Part shown: positions 30,732-39,170 of the stretch, one piece after another
Position numbering within the stretch: position 1 is the first letter of the stretch
How the letters are laid out: each line of letters begins with the position of its first letter
Source of the DNA: a virus
IMG/VR virus record: IMGVR_UViG_3300048838_000785
Coordinates: 1-41,076 of that record
Direction: 5' to 3' (one strand)
Length of the DNA: 41,076 nucleotides
The notes under the pieces: generated by a model
What the model saw: only the letters and a program-made list of their open reading frames with translations
The model's database searches: none
What the model was told of the DNA's origin: nothing
Program-made: the position numbers and the translations under genes

Positions 30732-32546
30732 ATGAACATATTCATTGACTTTGAAACCCGCTCCCGCCTGCCAGACGGCGTTAAAGGTGCCGGGGCTGTA
30801 AAGTACAGCAAGAACTGTGAAGTTCTCTGTTGCGCTGTTGCTATCGACGATGCACCGTCTACCATTCTCAATATCGCCGACCTGCCCGCCCTTCTCGGTA
30901 AAGCTGAAAAGATCATAGCTCATAACGTCTTTTTTGAATACTGCATTATTAAAAATACTTTAGGTGTTGACGTACCGATTGAAAAGCTCTATTGCACCGC
31001 CGCTCTTGCGCGGTCTGCCGGTCTGCCCGGCGGGCTTGAAAAATGCGCCACAGCGCTCGGCTTTGAAGCCGGCAAAGATCAGATCGGGCGGGCGGCTATG
31101 CTTAAGCTCTGCAAGCCAACCGGAAAGGCGCAGAAATTCATTGAGCGAGCAGCTCGCCCGGAGCTATACGAGCAGCTCGAAAAATACTGTATGATCGACG
31201 TTGAGTTATCGCGGGAAATATGGAAGCGCCTACAAGAGTTCCTGCCGGCATTCGAGCGCCGATTGTGGGAGATAGACCTTTCCACTAATCTTCGCGGGGT
31301 TGCGGTGGATCGGAAGGCTCTTGCGTATCTGCAAGAACAGAACGCTATATTTAGCAAATATGTGGAAAGCCAGTCGACGCTGAATTTAAGAAGCACAAAG
31401 CAGCTCCGAGAAGCTACGGGATTCGAGACGTTTGCAAAACCCGCGCTTGCCGCATTACTATCAAACGATGACCTGTCACCGGAGACAAGGGCGCTTTTTG
31501 AGCTACGACAGGCGGCGAGTAAATCAAGCACGGCGAAGTTGGAGCGTATCGAGGCCCGGCTTGATAATGACGGTCGGGTGAAAGATAATCTGATTTTCAA
31601 CGGTGCGGGGCCGGGCCGATGGACTGCAACCGGGGTGCAGCTCCAGAACCTACCGCGCCCGGTTTTCGATCATGAAGAAATCGAGGGTGTTTTACAAAGC
31701 CGCCCGGATCTGGCAGAAAAATACGGCCTGAAAACCGGCGACTTTCTCGCCTCTGCTATTCGCTCGTTGTTTGTAGCCGGACTCGGAAAAAACTTGATTG
31801 TCGGTGACTTCGCCTCCATCGAGGCCCGCTTACTGGTCTATCTTGCCGGAGACAGGGCAGCTCTGAAAGAATACAGGGATGGGGTTGACCGTTACGTCCG
31901 CATGGCTGCGGCTATTTTCCGAACCGAACAGATAGACAAAGAGAAAAGGCAGTTAGGAAAGATGGCCGTGCTCGGCTGCGGTTATGGGATGGGCTCGCGA
32001 AAGTTTGCAGATACCTGCCGGAATTCAGGCCTTGCAATCACAGACGCTTTAGCTCAAAAGTCGGTTGAGGCGTATCGTCGAGTAAACAGTAGAACCGTTA
32101 AATTCTGGTATGATTGCGAGAAGGCTTTCCGCTCCGCCATGTTCAACCGGGGATCGGTGCAAAAAGCCGGGCCGATACTTTTCAAAGCCGGTAAAGAGTA
32201 TTTACAGATTAAACTTCTCTCCGGGCGGAAACTTACCTACTGGCATCCCCGCGCCACAAACGACGGGCTGTCATACCGTAACAGTAAAGGTTTCGAAGAT
32301 TGGACGTACGGCGGAAAAATAGTTGAAAACATAGTGCAGGCGACAGCAAGAGACGTCATGGCTGATAGAATGCTTGCCTTGACCGACGCTGGTTTTGAGA
32401 TTGTCTTAACCGTGCATGACGAGGTCTGGTGTGAGGGGCGGCAGGACTTGAAAAAGTTCGACACAATCTTGTCCGGGTTGCCCGCATGGCTGTCGGATTA
32501 CCCGCAAGGGATCGAATCTTACAGAGCGAAGAGGTACAGAAAATGA
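30732..32546 (+). CDS. Family A DNA polymerase with 3'-5' exonuclease
   Basis: 604 aa from the ATG at 30732; the longer frame begins inside the terminator. Exonuclease motifs: IDFET near residues 4-8, IAHNVFFEYCI near 60, YCMIDVELSREIW near 150. Polymerase motifs: A, VGDFASIEARLL near 357; B, KRQLGKMAVLGCGYGMG near 403; C, LTVHDEVW near 559. All catalytic acids are visible. The protein is shorter than Pol I because it lacks the 5' nuclease domain. It replicates the genome, with the DnaN-like clamp as a possible partner. Confidence 0.94.
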   Translation: MNIFIDFETRSRLPDGVKGAGAVKYSKNCEVLCCAVAIDDAPSTILNIADLPALLGKAEKIIAHNVFFEYCIIKNTLGVDVPIEKLYCTAALARSAGLPGGLEKCATALGFEAGKDQIGRAAMLKLCKPTGKAQKFIERAARPELYEQLEKYCMIDVELSREIWKRLQEFLPAFERRLWEIDLSTNLRGVAVDRKALAYLQEQNAIFSKYVESQSTLNLRSTKQLREATGFETFAKPALAALLSNDDLSPETRALFELRQAASKSSTAKLERIEARLDNDGRVKDNLIFNGAGPGRWTATGVQLQNLPRPVFDHEEIEGVLQSRPDLAEKYGLKTGDFLASAIRSLFVAGLGKNLIVGDFASIEARLLVYLAGDRAALKEYRDGVDRYVRMAAAIFRTEQIDKEKRQLGKMAVLGCGYGMGSRKFADTCRNSGLAITDALAQKSVEAYRRVNSRTVKFWYDCEKAFRSAMFNRGSVQKAGPILFKAGKEYLQIKLLSGRKLTYWHPRATNDGLSYRNSKGFEDWTYGGKIVENIVQATARDVMADRMLALTDAGFEIVLTVHDEVWCEGRQDLKKFDTILSGLPAWLSDYPQGIESYRAKRYRK

Positions 32547-32737
32547 TCTACAAATATGGGAACTCTGATGGGGGAAAGTGGTTTTCGGAGATTTACAAAC
32601 CGGAAGAACACGACCCGCAGATTCAGAAGCTGATTGATGCAGGCTGGGAGAAAAACACGACGATTGAAAGCCAGCTTAAGCTACCACCGGGGACTGTTGC
32701 AAACTACAAAAAAAGGATAAGTGTGCTATGGAAATAA
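32543..32737 (+). CDS. Small HTH-like protein
   Basis: 64 aa from the ATG at 32543, overlapping the polymerase stop (ATGA). HDPQIQKLIDAGWEKNTTIES and LKLPPGTVANYKKRISVLW read as a helix-turn-helix near the C-terminus. A GAGG site is upstream. It may regulate the early genes; no family recognised with certainty. Confidence 0.66.
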   Translation: MIYKYGNSDGGKWFSEIYKPEEHDPQIQKLIDAGWEKNTTIESQLKLPPGTVANYKKRISVLWK

Positions 32738-32904
32738 AGAATCTGGATCATTTAGCTTTCGGACGGGATGGCAAGCCGCGCAAGTGGTACGGCTACACCG
32801 CATCATCTGAGAAGAAAGATGAGGTCGTGGCTATCAGTTTTGCAGAGGCCGTCAACCGGGCGGTTGAGCAGAGACGCATGATCGACGCGCTGAATCGCAG
32901 TTAG
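32728..32904 (+). CDS. Small protein at the end of the plus-strand block
   Basis: 58 aa, starting MEIKNLDHLAFGRDGKPRKW within the end of the previous gene and ending at a TAG at 32904, with VVAISFAEAVNRAVEQRRM as a helix. It overlaps by 4 bases with the stop of the convergent SGNH gene. Unknown function; coding support is from continuous overlap with the previous gene and a coherent helix. Confidence 0.6.
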   Translation: MEIKNLDHLAFGRDGKPRKWYGYTASSEKKDEVVAISFAEAVNRAVEQRRMIDALNRS

Positions 32905-33578
32905 TTGAAAATCTTGGTAAAACGCAAATAATCCGCAATCAGGTCCGCGCCCGCGTCTGAATAGTGGATGCCGTCGGTGGTGAGCCCCGGCAGGAACCTA
33001 CCCCCCGGCCCTACAAACGCCGGAGAGGTATCGATGCTCCGACCGCGCCACGCGCTCACAATCAGGTTATTGACTGCTCTGATTTGCGCGGCGATAGTCC
33101 TCTCTGATTTGCCGGTGGCGGCTGCGATCAGGTCGGTATAAACTCCCGGTATTAGGATATTGTAGCTCTCGGGAGTCAGTCCGTGCAATGCCTCCAGATC
33201 GTCTCTAGCTCTGTCCACAGTGCCCTTGAGGACATGATTGCCGCCGATCGACCAGACCATCGTGCAGCCTCGCAGCGAGCGCAGCAGACCCGCACCCGGC
33301 CCGCGAAAATACTCCAGCCAATTGGTAGCGGTGGATCCGCCCTGCCCGAGACAAATTGTCGTCCGGTCGAATAGCGACAGGAGATCTCGCCGGCGGAACA
33401 CCTCGGAATTGCTGTCACCGATCAGCACCTGGCGCAGGCCGAACAATTTTGCCAGTCGGACCATCGCGGAAAAATACAGGTGGGATCGGATTACGTAGTT
33501 CTCCTGCCCCTCCCGCCAAACGTGCCGGGGGATCAAACGGGAGAGCGGGAACCAGATCGATTGGAAGAGGCGGCTCAA
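32901..33578 (-). CDS. SGNH/GDSL-type hydrolase
   Basis: 225 aa from a TTG at 33578, which overlaps the previous stop (TTGA) with AGGGAG 6 bases upstream; a TTG at 33611 would overlap that gene by 37 bases. Block I: VLIGDSNSE with Ser56. Block III: SIGGNH with Asn114. Block V: DGIHYSDAGADL with Asp202 and His205. These are the catalytic set of SGNH esterases. Family members remove acetyl groups from sugars or lipids. Next to lysis genes and in a genome with a sialic-type pathway, an O-acetylesterase for a host glycan or cell wall is reasonable; it is also possible that it trims the phage glycan. Confidence 0.85.
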   Translation of the reverse strand: MSRLFQSIWFPLSRLIPRHVWREGQENYVIRSHLYFSAMVRLAKLFGLRQVLIGDSNSEVFRRRDLLSLFDRTTICLGQGGSTATNWLEYFRGPGAGLLRSLRGCTMVWSIGGNHVLKGTVDRARDDLEALHGLTPESYNILIPGVYTDLIAAATGKSERTIAAQIRAVNNLIVSAWRGRSIDTSPAFVGPGGRFLPGLTTDGIHYSDAGADLIADYLRFTKIFN

Positions 33579-33775
33579 ACAGGACTCCCTAAAAACTTCC
33601 TGAGCTTCCAAACCGTCGCTGCGATCAATGCTGCAGCAATGAGCTGTGCCACGGCTATCACCGGCCCCCGGACAGGGTCAGCAGTCACCAGAGCCTCGAC
33701 TACGTCAGCCGGGGCCGACCGGTGAATAGGGGCAGCGCAAGTAAGGAGCAGGATGAGGAGGAGAGCGAGTCTCAT
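33575..33775 (-). CDS. Membrane protein with signal-like N-terminus (lysis region)
   Basis: 66 aa. MRLALLLILLLTCAAPIHR is a signal-peptide-like segment; the LLTC stretch has a Cys but Thr at -1 is not a typical lipobox. A second hydrophobic helix, GPVIAVAQLIAAALIAATVW, is followed by a basic end. Candidate holin or spanin-like partner. Its ATG overlaps the stop of a tiny Lys-rich frame. Confidence 0.6.
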   Translation of the reverse strand: MRLALLLILLLTCAAPIHRSAPADVVEALVTADPVRGPVIAVAQLIAAALIAATVWKLRKFLGSPV

Positions 33776-33843
33776 TTTTTCTTCGGGGCCTTTTTGGTGG
33801 ATTTCTTTTTCGTCGCAGGTTTTTCCGGCTCAGGTGGAACCAT
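33772..33843 (-). CDS. Lys-rich micro-ORF in the lysis region
   Basis: 23 aa from the ATG at 33843 (33 aa from a TTG at 33873): MVPPEPEKPATKKKSTKKAP and a KKK end. Its stop overlaps the next start (ATGA), which suggests coupling to the membrane gene. Function unknown and coding status uncertain. Confidence 0.4.
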   Translation of the reverse strand: MVPPEPEKPATKKKSTKKAPKKK

Positions 33844-33894
33844 CGGAGACTCTTTGCCGAACAGGTCGCGCAAAAATTCCAGAAATCCGATTTA

Positions 33895-34098
33895 TTATTT
33901 TTTCCATTCTCGATAGCCCTCCAGAATCATCGGCCAGGCAAACGTCGCAAGACCGACCACAAAAAACAGCGTAGGATAGCGGACGCCCATCCAGTCAATT
34001 GCCACCGCGTCCGGCGCGAATAGTCCAAGAGCAGCGGTGAACAGCCCGAGCAATCTCCAGACGTTCGTCTCTCGCAAAAATGGTTTTTTACTTGGCAT
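33895..34098 (-). CDS. Holin-like small membrane protein
   Basis: 67 aa with two hydrophobic helices (WRLLGLFTAALGLFAPDAVA and TLFFVVGLATFAWPMILEG), a charged start (MPSKKPFLRE) and basic end (REWKK). Directly after the endolysin, overlapping it by 11 bases. The layout suits a two-helix holin; no family proof. Confidence 0.62.
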   Translation of the reverse strand: MPSKKPFLRETNVWRLLGLFTAALGLFAPDAVAIDWMGVRYPTLFFVVGLATFAWPMILEGYREWKK

Positions 34099-34666
34099 CG
34101 AGCACCTCCGGCCAGATCATTTTACTAAGCTTCCCCGCGCAAAAATTCTTACTGACTTCTGCTCGCCATCCGTCATGGTTCTTGTACCCGGTGGTTGGAT
34201 TACCGTATGGATCGGACAGGAGCAGAGTTGCGGCGCTGGCTCCAATCACTGTTACAATGTGCCCGCCAGCCCCGGAGAACCGCGTGCCCAGAACAACAGG
34301 CACTTTATGATTCTCTACCACTGCTCGGATAGAGCTAAACGCAGCATTGCCAGACCGAATCTTGACAGGTGCTCCGATATGATCCAGCGCTTTCTGCAAA
34401 AATTTAGTATGATATTCTGAATTGTAGATCGCCCAGTCGAGCCGCTCTTGTTTCAGCCATGCGTTCAATCCGTGGTAGTAGGAGTACGTCCCGGCCTCTG
34501 TCAGAGGGTAGCCAATCAGGCCCTCGAATTTTTGCGCCAGCCACCACCAGAGATTCTGGTAGCTGTTGCCCATGCATTGCTGCCAATCGTGCAGCGGTAT
34601 TATCGGTGTTTTCAGATCTCCGCGCTGTGGGTTGTACTGAGCGAGCTGTGGTTCGATCTCGATCAT
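34088..34666 (-). CDS. C39-like cysteine peptidase endolysin
   Basis: 192 aa. DWQQCMGNSYQNL with Cys31, GGHIVTVIG with His136 and SDPYGNP with Asp152 form the Cys-His-Asp set of peptidase C39-like domains. IPLHDWQQ before the Cys and the AIYNSEYHTKFLQKALDHIG middle also match. In phages such domains often cut peptidoglycan cross-links. There is no signal peptide, so release would depend on a holin. It is in the expected place beside two membrane genes. Confidence 0.82.
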   Translation of the reverse strand: MIEIEPQLAQYNPQRGDLKTPIIPLHDWQQCMGNSYQNLWWWLAQKFEGLIGYPLTEAGTYSYYHGLNAWLKQERLDWAIYNSEYHTKFLQKALDHIGAPVKIRSGNAAFSSIRAVVENHKVPVVLGTRFSGAGGHIVTVIGASAATLLLSDPYGNPTTGYKNHDGWRAEVSKNFCAGKLSKMIWPEVLDAK

Positions 34667-34920
34667 CTCCGCCCCGCCATTATGATGCCTTTCAGCTCCG
34701 CAATCCCCTTGTGCACGTCCAGTAATATCGACTCTGTTTGTGACTGCTTCGTTTCAACCCGGTCGGTTCTTTTCTCGACGGCGATCAATCTCTCCTCAAG
34801 GCGAGCAATTGCAATGTTCCCGGTGATATACGCGCTCATCATCCCCACCAATACAGGGGCGAGAAGCGGGCGCAGCCAGAAATTCAGAAATTCGACAGCT
34901 ACCGCTTTGTTTTCTTTCAC
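34663..34920 (-). CDS. Membrane-anchored coiled-coil protein (lysis region)
   Basis: 85 aa. A GTG start overlaps the previous stop (GTGA). One hydrophobic helix, WLRPLLAPVLVGMMSAYITG, is followed by a coiled coil rich in Glu, Arg and Gln (ARLEERLIAVEKRTDRVETK). It resembles holin or Rz-like proteins only in layout. Directly upstream of the endolysin. Confidence 0.62.
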   Translation of the reverse strand: MKENKAVAVEFLNFWLRPLLAPVLVGMMSAYITGNIAIARLEERLIAVEKRTDRVETKQSQTESILLDVHKGIAELKGIIMAGRR

Positions 34921-35318
34921 CGCAATTCCTCCAGAGTTTTTGCGCTATCTACAGCAGCGAGTTCTGCCGCAACGAGCGATTTAGCGGCCTCTCTGATGAT
35001 CGCGTTCCTCTTCAGGTGTTTAGCTATGGCGAGTTCTTGCTGCCGAATAAACTCCAGCACAGCGGCATCATCCCGCGCAACCCTGCGCCAGCCTGTTGCG
35101 GGGGTGTTATTCCGCAGGTCGTATCCGTGCCCCTCCGGCAGGACCGGAGACGGGAACACCTCCACAATCTCCCCTTCTTCCTCGCGCACCCAGACAGAAT
35201 TCTGGTATGCGACCACTCGCGGGTCTGACTCCTGCACCTGCGTCCAGCCCTTGCCCTCTGGTTTGGTTGCTGCGTAGTGTAGTTCTGTGGCTATGCCGTT
35301 TTCAATTTTTGCATACAT
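34917..35318 (-). CDS. Small tail-associated protein, unknown
   Basis: 133 aa from the ATG at 35318, which has GGAGG 7 bases upstream; the longer frame (to 35465) lies over the fiber gene and was rejected. MYAKIENGIATELHYAATKP begins a domain of the type seen at the start of phage tail-fiber-adjacent proteins. The second half is helical (ELAIAKHLKRNAIIREAAKS). It could be a fiber-assembly chaperone. No family recognised. Confidence 0.62.
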   Translation of the reverse strand: MYAKIENGIATELHYAATKPEGKGWTQVQESDPRVVAYQNSVWVREEEGEIVEVFPSPVLPEGHGYDLRNNTPATGWRRVARDDAAVLEFIRQQELAIAKHLKRNAIIREAAKSLVAAELAAVDSAKTLEELR

Positions 35319-35322
35319 TAGG

Positions 35323-36435
35323 TTACCTCCAGGGGGCACGAGTCGCCCAGGCGTAGATTTGCAGATATATCGTAGCTCCGTCTCCGCTTCCATCTGTGGC
35401 ATACTGACGTGAGCTGTCGATGTATATAGAGTAGTTGTTGTAATCCTGAGAGCCTGTCGCACCAATATCGCTCAGAGCCCCGGCTGAATTGGACGGGGCC
35501 TGATCTGCATGCGCCGTAGCCTCAACCTTAATCGAATCGGCGTCGGTCGCTTTTTGTAGCCTCAAATCTGCTACAACCTCTGCCGGAGCGTTTACCGCTG
35601 TCCTTGCGGTCCTGGTTGATCCGGTGGCGAGTGCGTTCAGATCAAGATCCAGAGCGTAGCCCGGAATCATTTTCCCGCGTGCATGCGTCATTACCCGTAG
35701 GTTCGCGCTGGAGTCGGTCAGCCATTCGATCGGCTGAATCGACACAAACGTCCATCCACTGGGTAGAGTTGGCAGTGCCACACTGTTGATTCGACCGATG
35801 TAATCAATATCTGTCCCGTCAGTGATTGCGTAGATCTTAATGTATCCGCTCGTCGGTATGGCGGTTGTATCGTAGATCAGGCTTCCCCCGTCTCCCTGCG
35901 CCCAGGCCGCCGCCGCGTCGCAGCGTTTGGTCAGGCTCTCGGTGGTTCCGTCGGGAAGATGGGCGGTTAAGGTGAGGTCGTGATCCGCATCTACTCCTGA
36001 GTTGGCAACGGAGAATTGCGTAAGCGCGAAATTCAAACGCGGGATGTCTTGCAGGGCTGCATCTACCGCAGCTTCAACCGCAGCTTCGAATGTCGGCGAT
36101 TCGGTAACTATTTCGCCGAGGTTCTCCTCATTGTTTACCCATCCGCCGCCCTCGTAAGTACATGAGAGCGTTTCGGCGTTGTCATCCTCAGAGCACCATA
36201 CCCACCCTGTCCGCGTGCCGTAGCTAACGACAACACGCCCGGCAGAGGGCGAAGCGTTGGACCCGGAAAGAACCGTAAAGCCGGGGATAGAGAGCGAACC
36301 GGGCCGGGGGTATTCTTTCAGGTGGAAACCGTAAAGACCCTTGTCAGTTTGAAGGGCGACTGTATGCTCTTCGTCCTCGATTTCGGTCCAGTTTATGTTA
36401 CCGTTAACGAAATTTTCGCGGTCGTTTTTGGTCAT
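35323..36435 (-). CDS. Tail fiber-like protein 2 (paralogous N-terminus)
   Basis: 370 aa. The N-terminal segment WTEIEDEEHTVALQTDKGLY and a following GFHLKEYPRPGSLSIPG resemble the first 80 residues of the next tail gene upstream (37364-36432), so both may attach at the same site. The body is beta-rich and Ser/Thr/Gly-rich with a long Ala-rich helix before LNFALTQFSVANSGVDADHD. The C-terminal part is a putative receptor-binding region. ATG overlaps the previous stop. Confidence 0.72.
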   Translation of the reverse strand: MTKNDRENFVNGNINWTEIEDEEHTVALQTDKGLYGFHLKEYPRPGSLSIPGFTVLSGSNASPSAGRVVVSYGTRTGWVWCSEDDNAETLSCTYEGGGWVNNEENLGEIVTESPTFEAAVEAAVDAALQDIPRLNFALTQFSVANSGVDADHDLTLTAHLPDGTTESLTKRCDAAAAWAQGDGGSLIYDTTAIPTSGYIKIYAITDGTDIDYIGRINSVALPTLPSGWTFVSIQPIEWLTDSSANLRVMTHARGKMIPGYALDLDLNALATGSTRTARTAVNAPAEVVADLRLQKATDADSIKVEATAHADQAPSNSAGALSDIGATGSQDYNNYSIYIDSSRQYATDGSGDGATIYLQIYAWATRAPWR

Positions 36436-37364
36436 AGCCTCATAACCGCCTTATAGATCTTAACTGTTGACCCGGCCTCAAAAGTCGATGATTGGGTGTT
36501 GATTAGAATATTGTCTATGACGGTGGCGGTGTCGTCCAATACCCCCACAATCTGCCCCCCCTTCATGAGTGAAGCATCAGACCCGTCATAGGAATAAATA
36601 AAATTGGACTTAATTATTCTATTAATACCTGTCTGAATCCTTACCAAGGCGCCGAATTCCGCAAAGCCGTTATCTATTGCGGCTGCCGCATGAAGAGAGC
36701 AGTTTCCAGCGCTACCTGATCCAGAAGCTCCAAACACAACCGACCACATATCAAATGATGTTATTGCCCCATTGTTGAACTGAATGCGGGCCTGAGTGGA
36801 AGTGTAGTCCGTAACGATTACTCTTCCGGTGATGAAATAATATGGATGCGAGCTGTCAATGTCGGCATCTGCAAGCGTGGCAGACGCCGAGCTCAATGTA
36901 TTCTCATATACCAATTCTTCAAACTCGCCGCCGACAATGCTTCCCGAGACAGTCAAATCTCCTGTCACGATGAGGCTTCCAGGTATTGTCCCGCCCGCAA
37001 GCACAGAAAGAGTCAGGTCTCTTATCGTCTGTGCGTTCACCGCACTCCCGAGCCCCCGGTATGTCGCGTAAACTGTTTCTCCGTTGCGGGACGAGTGCAT
37101 ATTGATGCGCGGGAAATACTTGTATTTCGGCGTTGGCGGGCGTCTAAACTCATTCGGCCCAGGCGGCACTGCCGGGCTCACCTCGTCAAGATCGATTGAG
37201 CCATCATTGATCGTGATCGGGAACGCACGATCCGGCACCTCGTTTAGAACGATGCCGTAAAGCCCCGTCTCGAACTGATGCACGACATGCTCCTCATCAG
37301 TGATCGTTTCGGGCGTGAAAGAATCTTCCCACTCGTTCAGTCGTATATTCGCGTCTGTTGCCAA
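36432..37364 (-). CDS. Tail fiber-like protein 1
   Basis: 310 aa from a TTG at 37364, right after the hub stop, with AGGAG 6 bases upstream. The N-terminal DSFTPETITDEEHVVHQFET is the shared attachment-like domain. A Gly/Ser-rich LSVLAGGTIPGSLIVTGDLTV segment begins a shaft-like region, and the C-terminal part is beta-rich. Likely part of the distal tail or fiber; no catalytic motif seen. Confidence 0.72.
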   Translation of the reverse strand: MATDANIRLNEWEDSFTPETITDEEHVVHQFETGLYGIVLNEVPDRAFPITINDGSIDLDEVSPAVPPGPNEFRRPPTPKYKYFPRINMHSSRNGETVYATYRGLGSAVNAQTIRDLTLSVLAGGTIPGSLIVTGDLTVSGSIVGGEFEELVYENTLSSASATLADADIDSSHPYYFITGRVIVTDYTSTQARIQFNNGAITSFDMWSVVFGASGSGSAGNCSLHAAAAIDNGFAEFGALVRIQTGINRIIKSNFIYSYDGSDASLMKGGQIVGVLDDTATVIDNILINTQSSTFEAGSTVKIYKAVMRL

Positions 37365-39170
37365 TTACCGCTCCTCGCTCCTGAATTCGTTCGCCTTGAT
37401 CCTTGCAAAAATAGATTGCATATACTCCCCGAATCCTTTAGGGGGCTTACCAAGTTCCACCTCTGAAACCGGAATGCCGTTAACCCACCTGTCACGGACT
37501 CGCTTAAAACGCAAGTCAAAATGTCGGTTCCCCTCAAGCAACAGAGAAACTCTATCCAGATAGACAATTCCCGCGCTGCCGGACTGGTCTAATATCTGCC
37601 ACCCTATTTTATGCACTCGCTGACCGGGTATGTCTACAATAACCGGGGGCCATGCGTTCGACCGTACAATCGAAAAATCCCGCGTAACGTCGTTCCACCG
37701 GTCCTCGCCCACCCCCACCCTTAGATAACTGCCGAGTCTGTTTGACCGGGGGTAGAAGATCAACTGCTTCACCCCAAACTCTTCCGGCACTTCAAGCGTG
37801 TATTCAAGAACGTCCTGGTATGCGTTGGTGTAGTTGATTCGGATGCTCGATTCCCCGGAATTAAATACGGCGGTATCGACTGCAAAGGTCATGTCTCCCG
37901 TGCCGAGTTTTGCAAACCCGTCCACAGATTCGCACTCAGTGACCGGAACGTCGTATTCCGAAAACTCAGAAACGAACCGATAAAGCCCGGTCCGCAGGAG
38001 CCCCCCGTTCAGGATGATGATCTTTGCTTTGCCGGAGAGAGGTGGGTCTTTCAGCTCTTCAAGCAGCGCATCACCTACAATAACAGCGGTATCGTCGGAA
38101 AAATAGCCGGGAATTTTCTGGTTCTTCTCGCGGAATTTGTAGAGAGCTATAGACTCTGTACTGTTTGCGGTGTATGCGATCGTCCACCCCGATTGCCCGG
38201 ACCCGCTTTGCTGCTGCCGCTGCACGACAATCGAATTGAAAACCTCTTCCGTGTTGCGCTTTGCATCAAACGTAACGATATTGCCGTATCCAACCACAAA
38301 GACGCCCTGCACCTCTGTCGGCGGTTCCCGGAATACGATGTCACCCTCCTCATCGGCAAGCCATTCGTAGCCCGACATATCTTGAATCGATTGCAGAACG
38401 TCGAAAGCCGGGTCTTTGCCGAAATCAAGATCGGAAAATACAGGCGTGCCGCACTCGTTTGCGACCTTTGACGGGTTAAGCTGTATAGAGGTCCGGGGCT
38501 GAATATAGTCGTCGTAAATTTCCTGAAAGATCGAAGCAAGGTCGCGGCCCCCGGTAGGCACCGAAATCGCATTATTCACCGATACAGCTTCAAGCTGTCT
38601 TTGCAGTCCGTCGACCTCAAAGACGTATTTCTCCATCGCGGACCCGCGCTGCGCGTCGGTGGAGAGCGACCCAAAAAAATCGTCTGTTCTTGCCCGGCCA
38701 TACCTGAGGCCTACCAGTGCTTGCGGAATAACTGGGAACGAAGGCCATTCACTGAGTTCAAATTTCATATCAACGGGCCCATGCTCGTCCACAGTTCGCG
38801 TCAGTGTTCGCAGGATCGAGCGCTGACCGTCTGACCTGATGCGCCCGAGCACCGCTCGATCTTGAGAGTAGAACGTTATGACGATCGTATCGTCGGAAAG
38901 AGGGAGTGTGGAAGGCGCGAAAATCTCTTCAGGCCACAGCCACCCCCGCGCAAGAAAGAACCCGAAGCCCCACGCCTGATGATAGAAGGCCTCCGTCTCG
39001 TCGTAAGGTTTGATAAAGTAAATCTCAATCTGATGAACAGTGAAGCCACCAAAAGTTCCGCCGCCGAGTGTCCCGGAACCCACGCCACCCGATGAGATAG
39101 CAAGCCGCCCGGTATTCGGGCCAAGACCAAGTTCCGGCATCGCGATCAGTAGATCGTCTGCAAGACTCAA
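37365..39170 (-). CDS. Tail hub / baseplate protein (Tal-like)
   Basis: 601 aa. It lies after the Dit-like protein, where the hub gene sits in siphophages. VSVNNAISVPTGGRDLASIFQEIY, VANECGTPVFSDLDFGKDPAFDVLQSIQDMSGYEWLADEEGDIVFREPP and VVGYGNIVTFDAKRNTEEVFNSIVVQ follow the pattern of gp27-like hub domains (the 'GYEWxxDEEGxIvFREPP' segment is typical). The C-terminal part has a beta-sandwich-like region. No lytic motif visible. The TTG start overlaps the previous stop (TTGA). Confidence 0.78.
   Translation of the reverse strand: MSLADDLLIAMPELGLGPNTGRLAISSGGVGSGTLGGGTFGGFTVHQIEIYFIKPYDETEAFYHQAWGFGFFLARGWLWPEEIFAPSTLPLSDDTIVITFYSQDRAVLGRIRSDGQRSILRTLTRTVDEHGPVDMKFELSEWPSFPVIPQALVGLRYGRARTDDFFGSLSTDAQRGSAMEKYVFEVDGLQRQLEAVSVNNAISVPTGGRDLASIFQEIYDDYIQPRTSIQLNPSKVANECGTPVFSDLDFGKDPAFDVLQSIQDMSGYEWLADEEGDIVFREPPTEVQGVFVVGYGNIVTFDAKRNTEEVFNSIVVQRQQQSGSGQSGWTIAYTANSTESIALYKFREKNQKIPGYFSDDTAVIVGDALLEELKDPPLSGKAKIIILNGGLLRTGLYRFVSEFSEYDVPVTECESVDGFAKLGTGDMTFAVDTAVFNSGESSIRINYTNAYQDVLEYTLEVPEEFGVKQLIFYPRSNRLGSYLRVGVGEDRWNDVTRDFSIVRSNAWPPVIVDIPGQRVHKIGWQILDQSGSAGIVYLDRVSLLLEGNRHFDLRFKRVRDRWVNGIPVSEVELGKPPKGFGEYMQSIFARIKANEFRSEER

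Noticed and set aside
30099-30923. Long minus-strand frame (274 codons) opposite the SSB and polymerase genes
   Set aside because: The plus-strand genes have complete family motifs and a terminator in their sense; the antisense frame has no motif or ribosome site.
33579-33611. Earlier TTG (33611) as the SGNH start
   Set aside because: It overlaps the upstream gene by 37 bases, while the TTG at 33578 has an AGGGAG site and a TTGA overlap.
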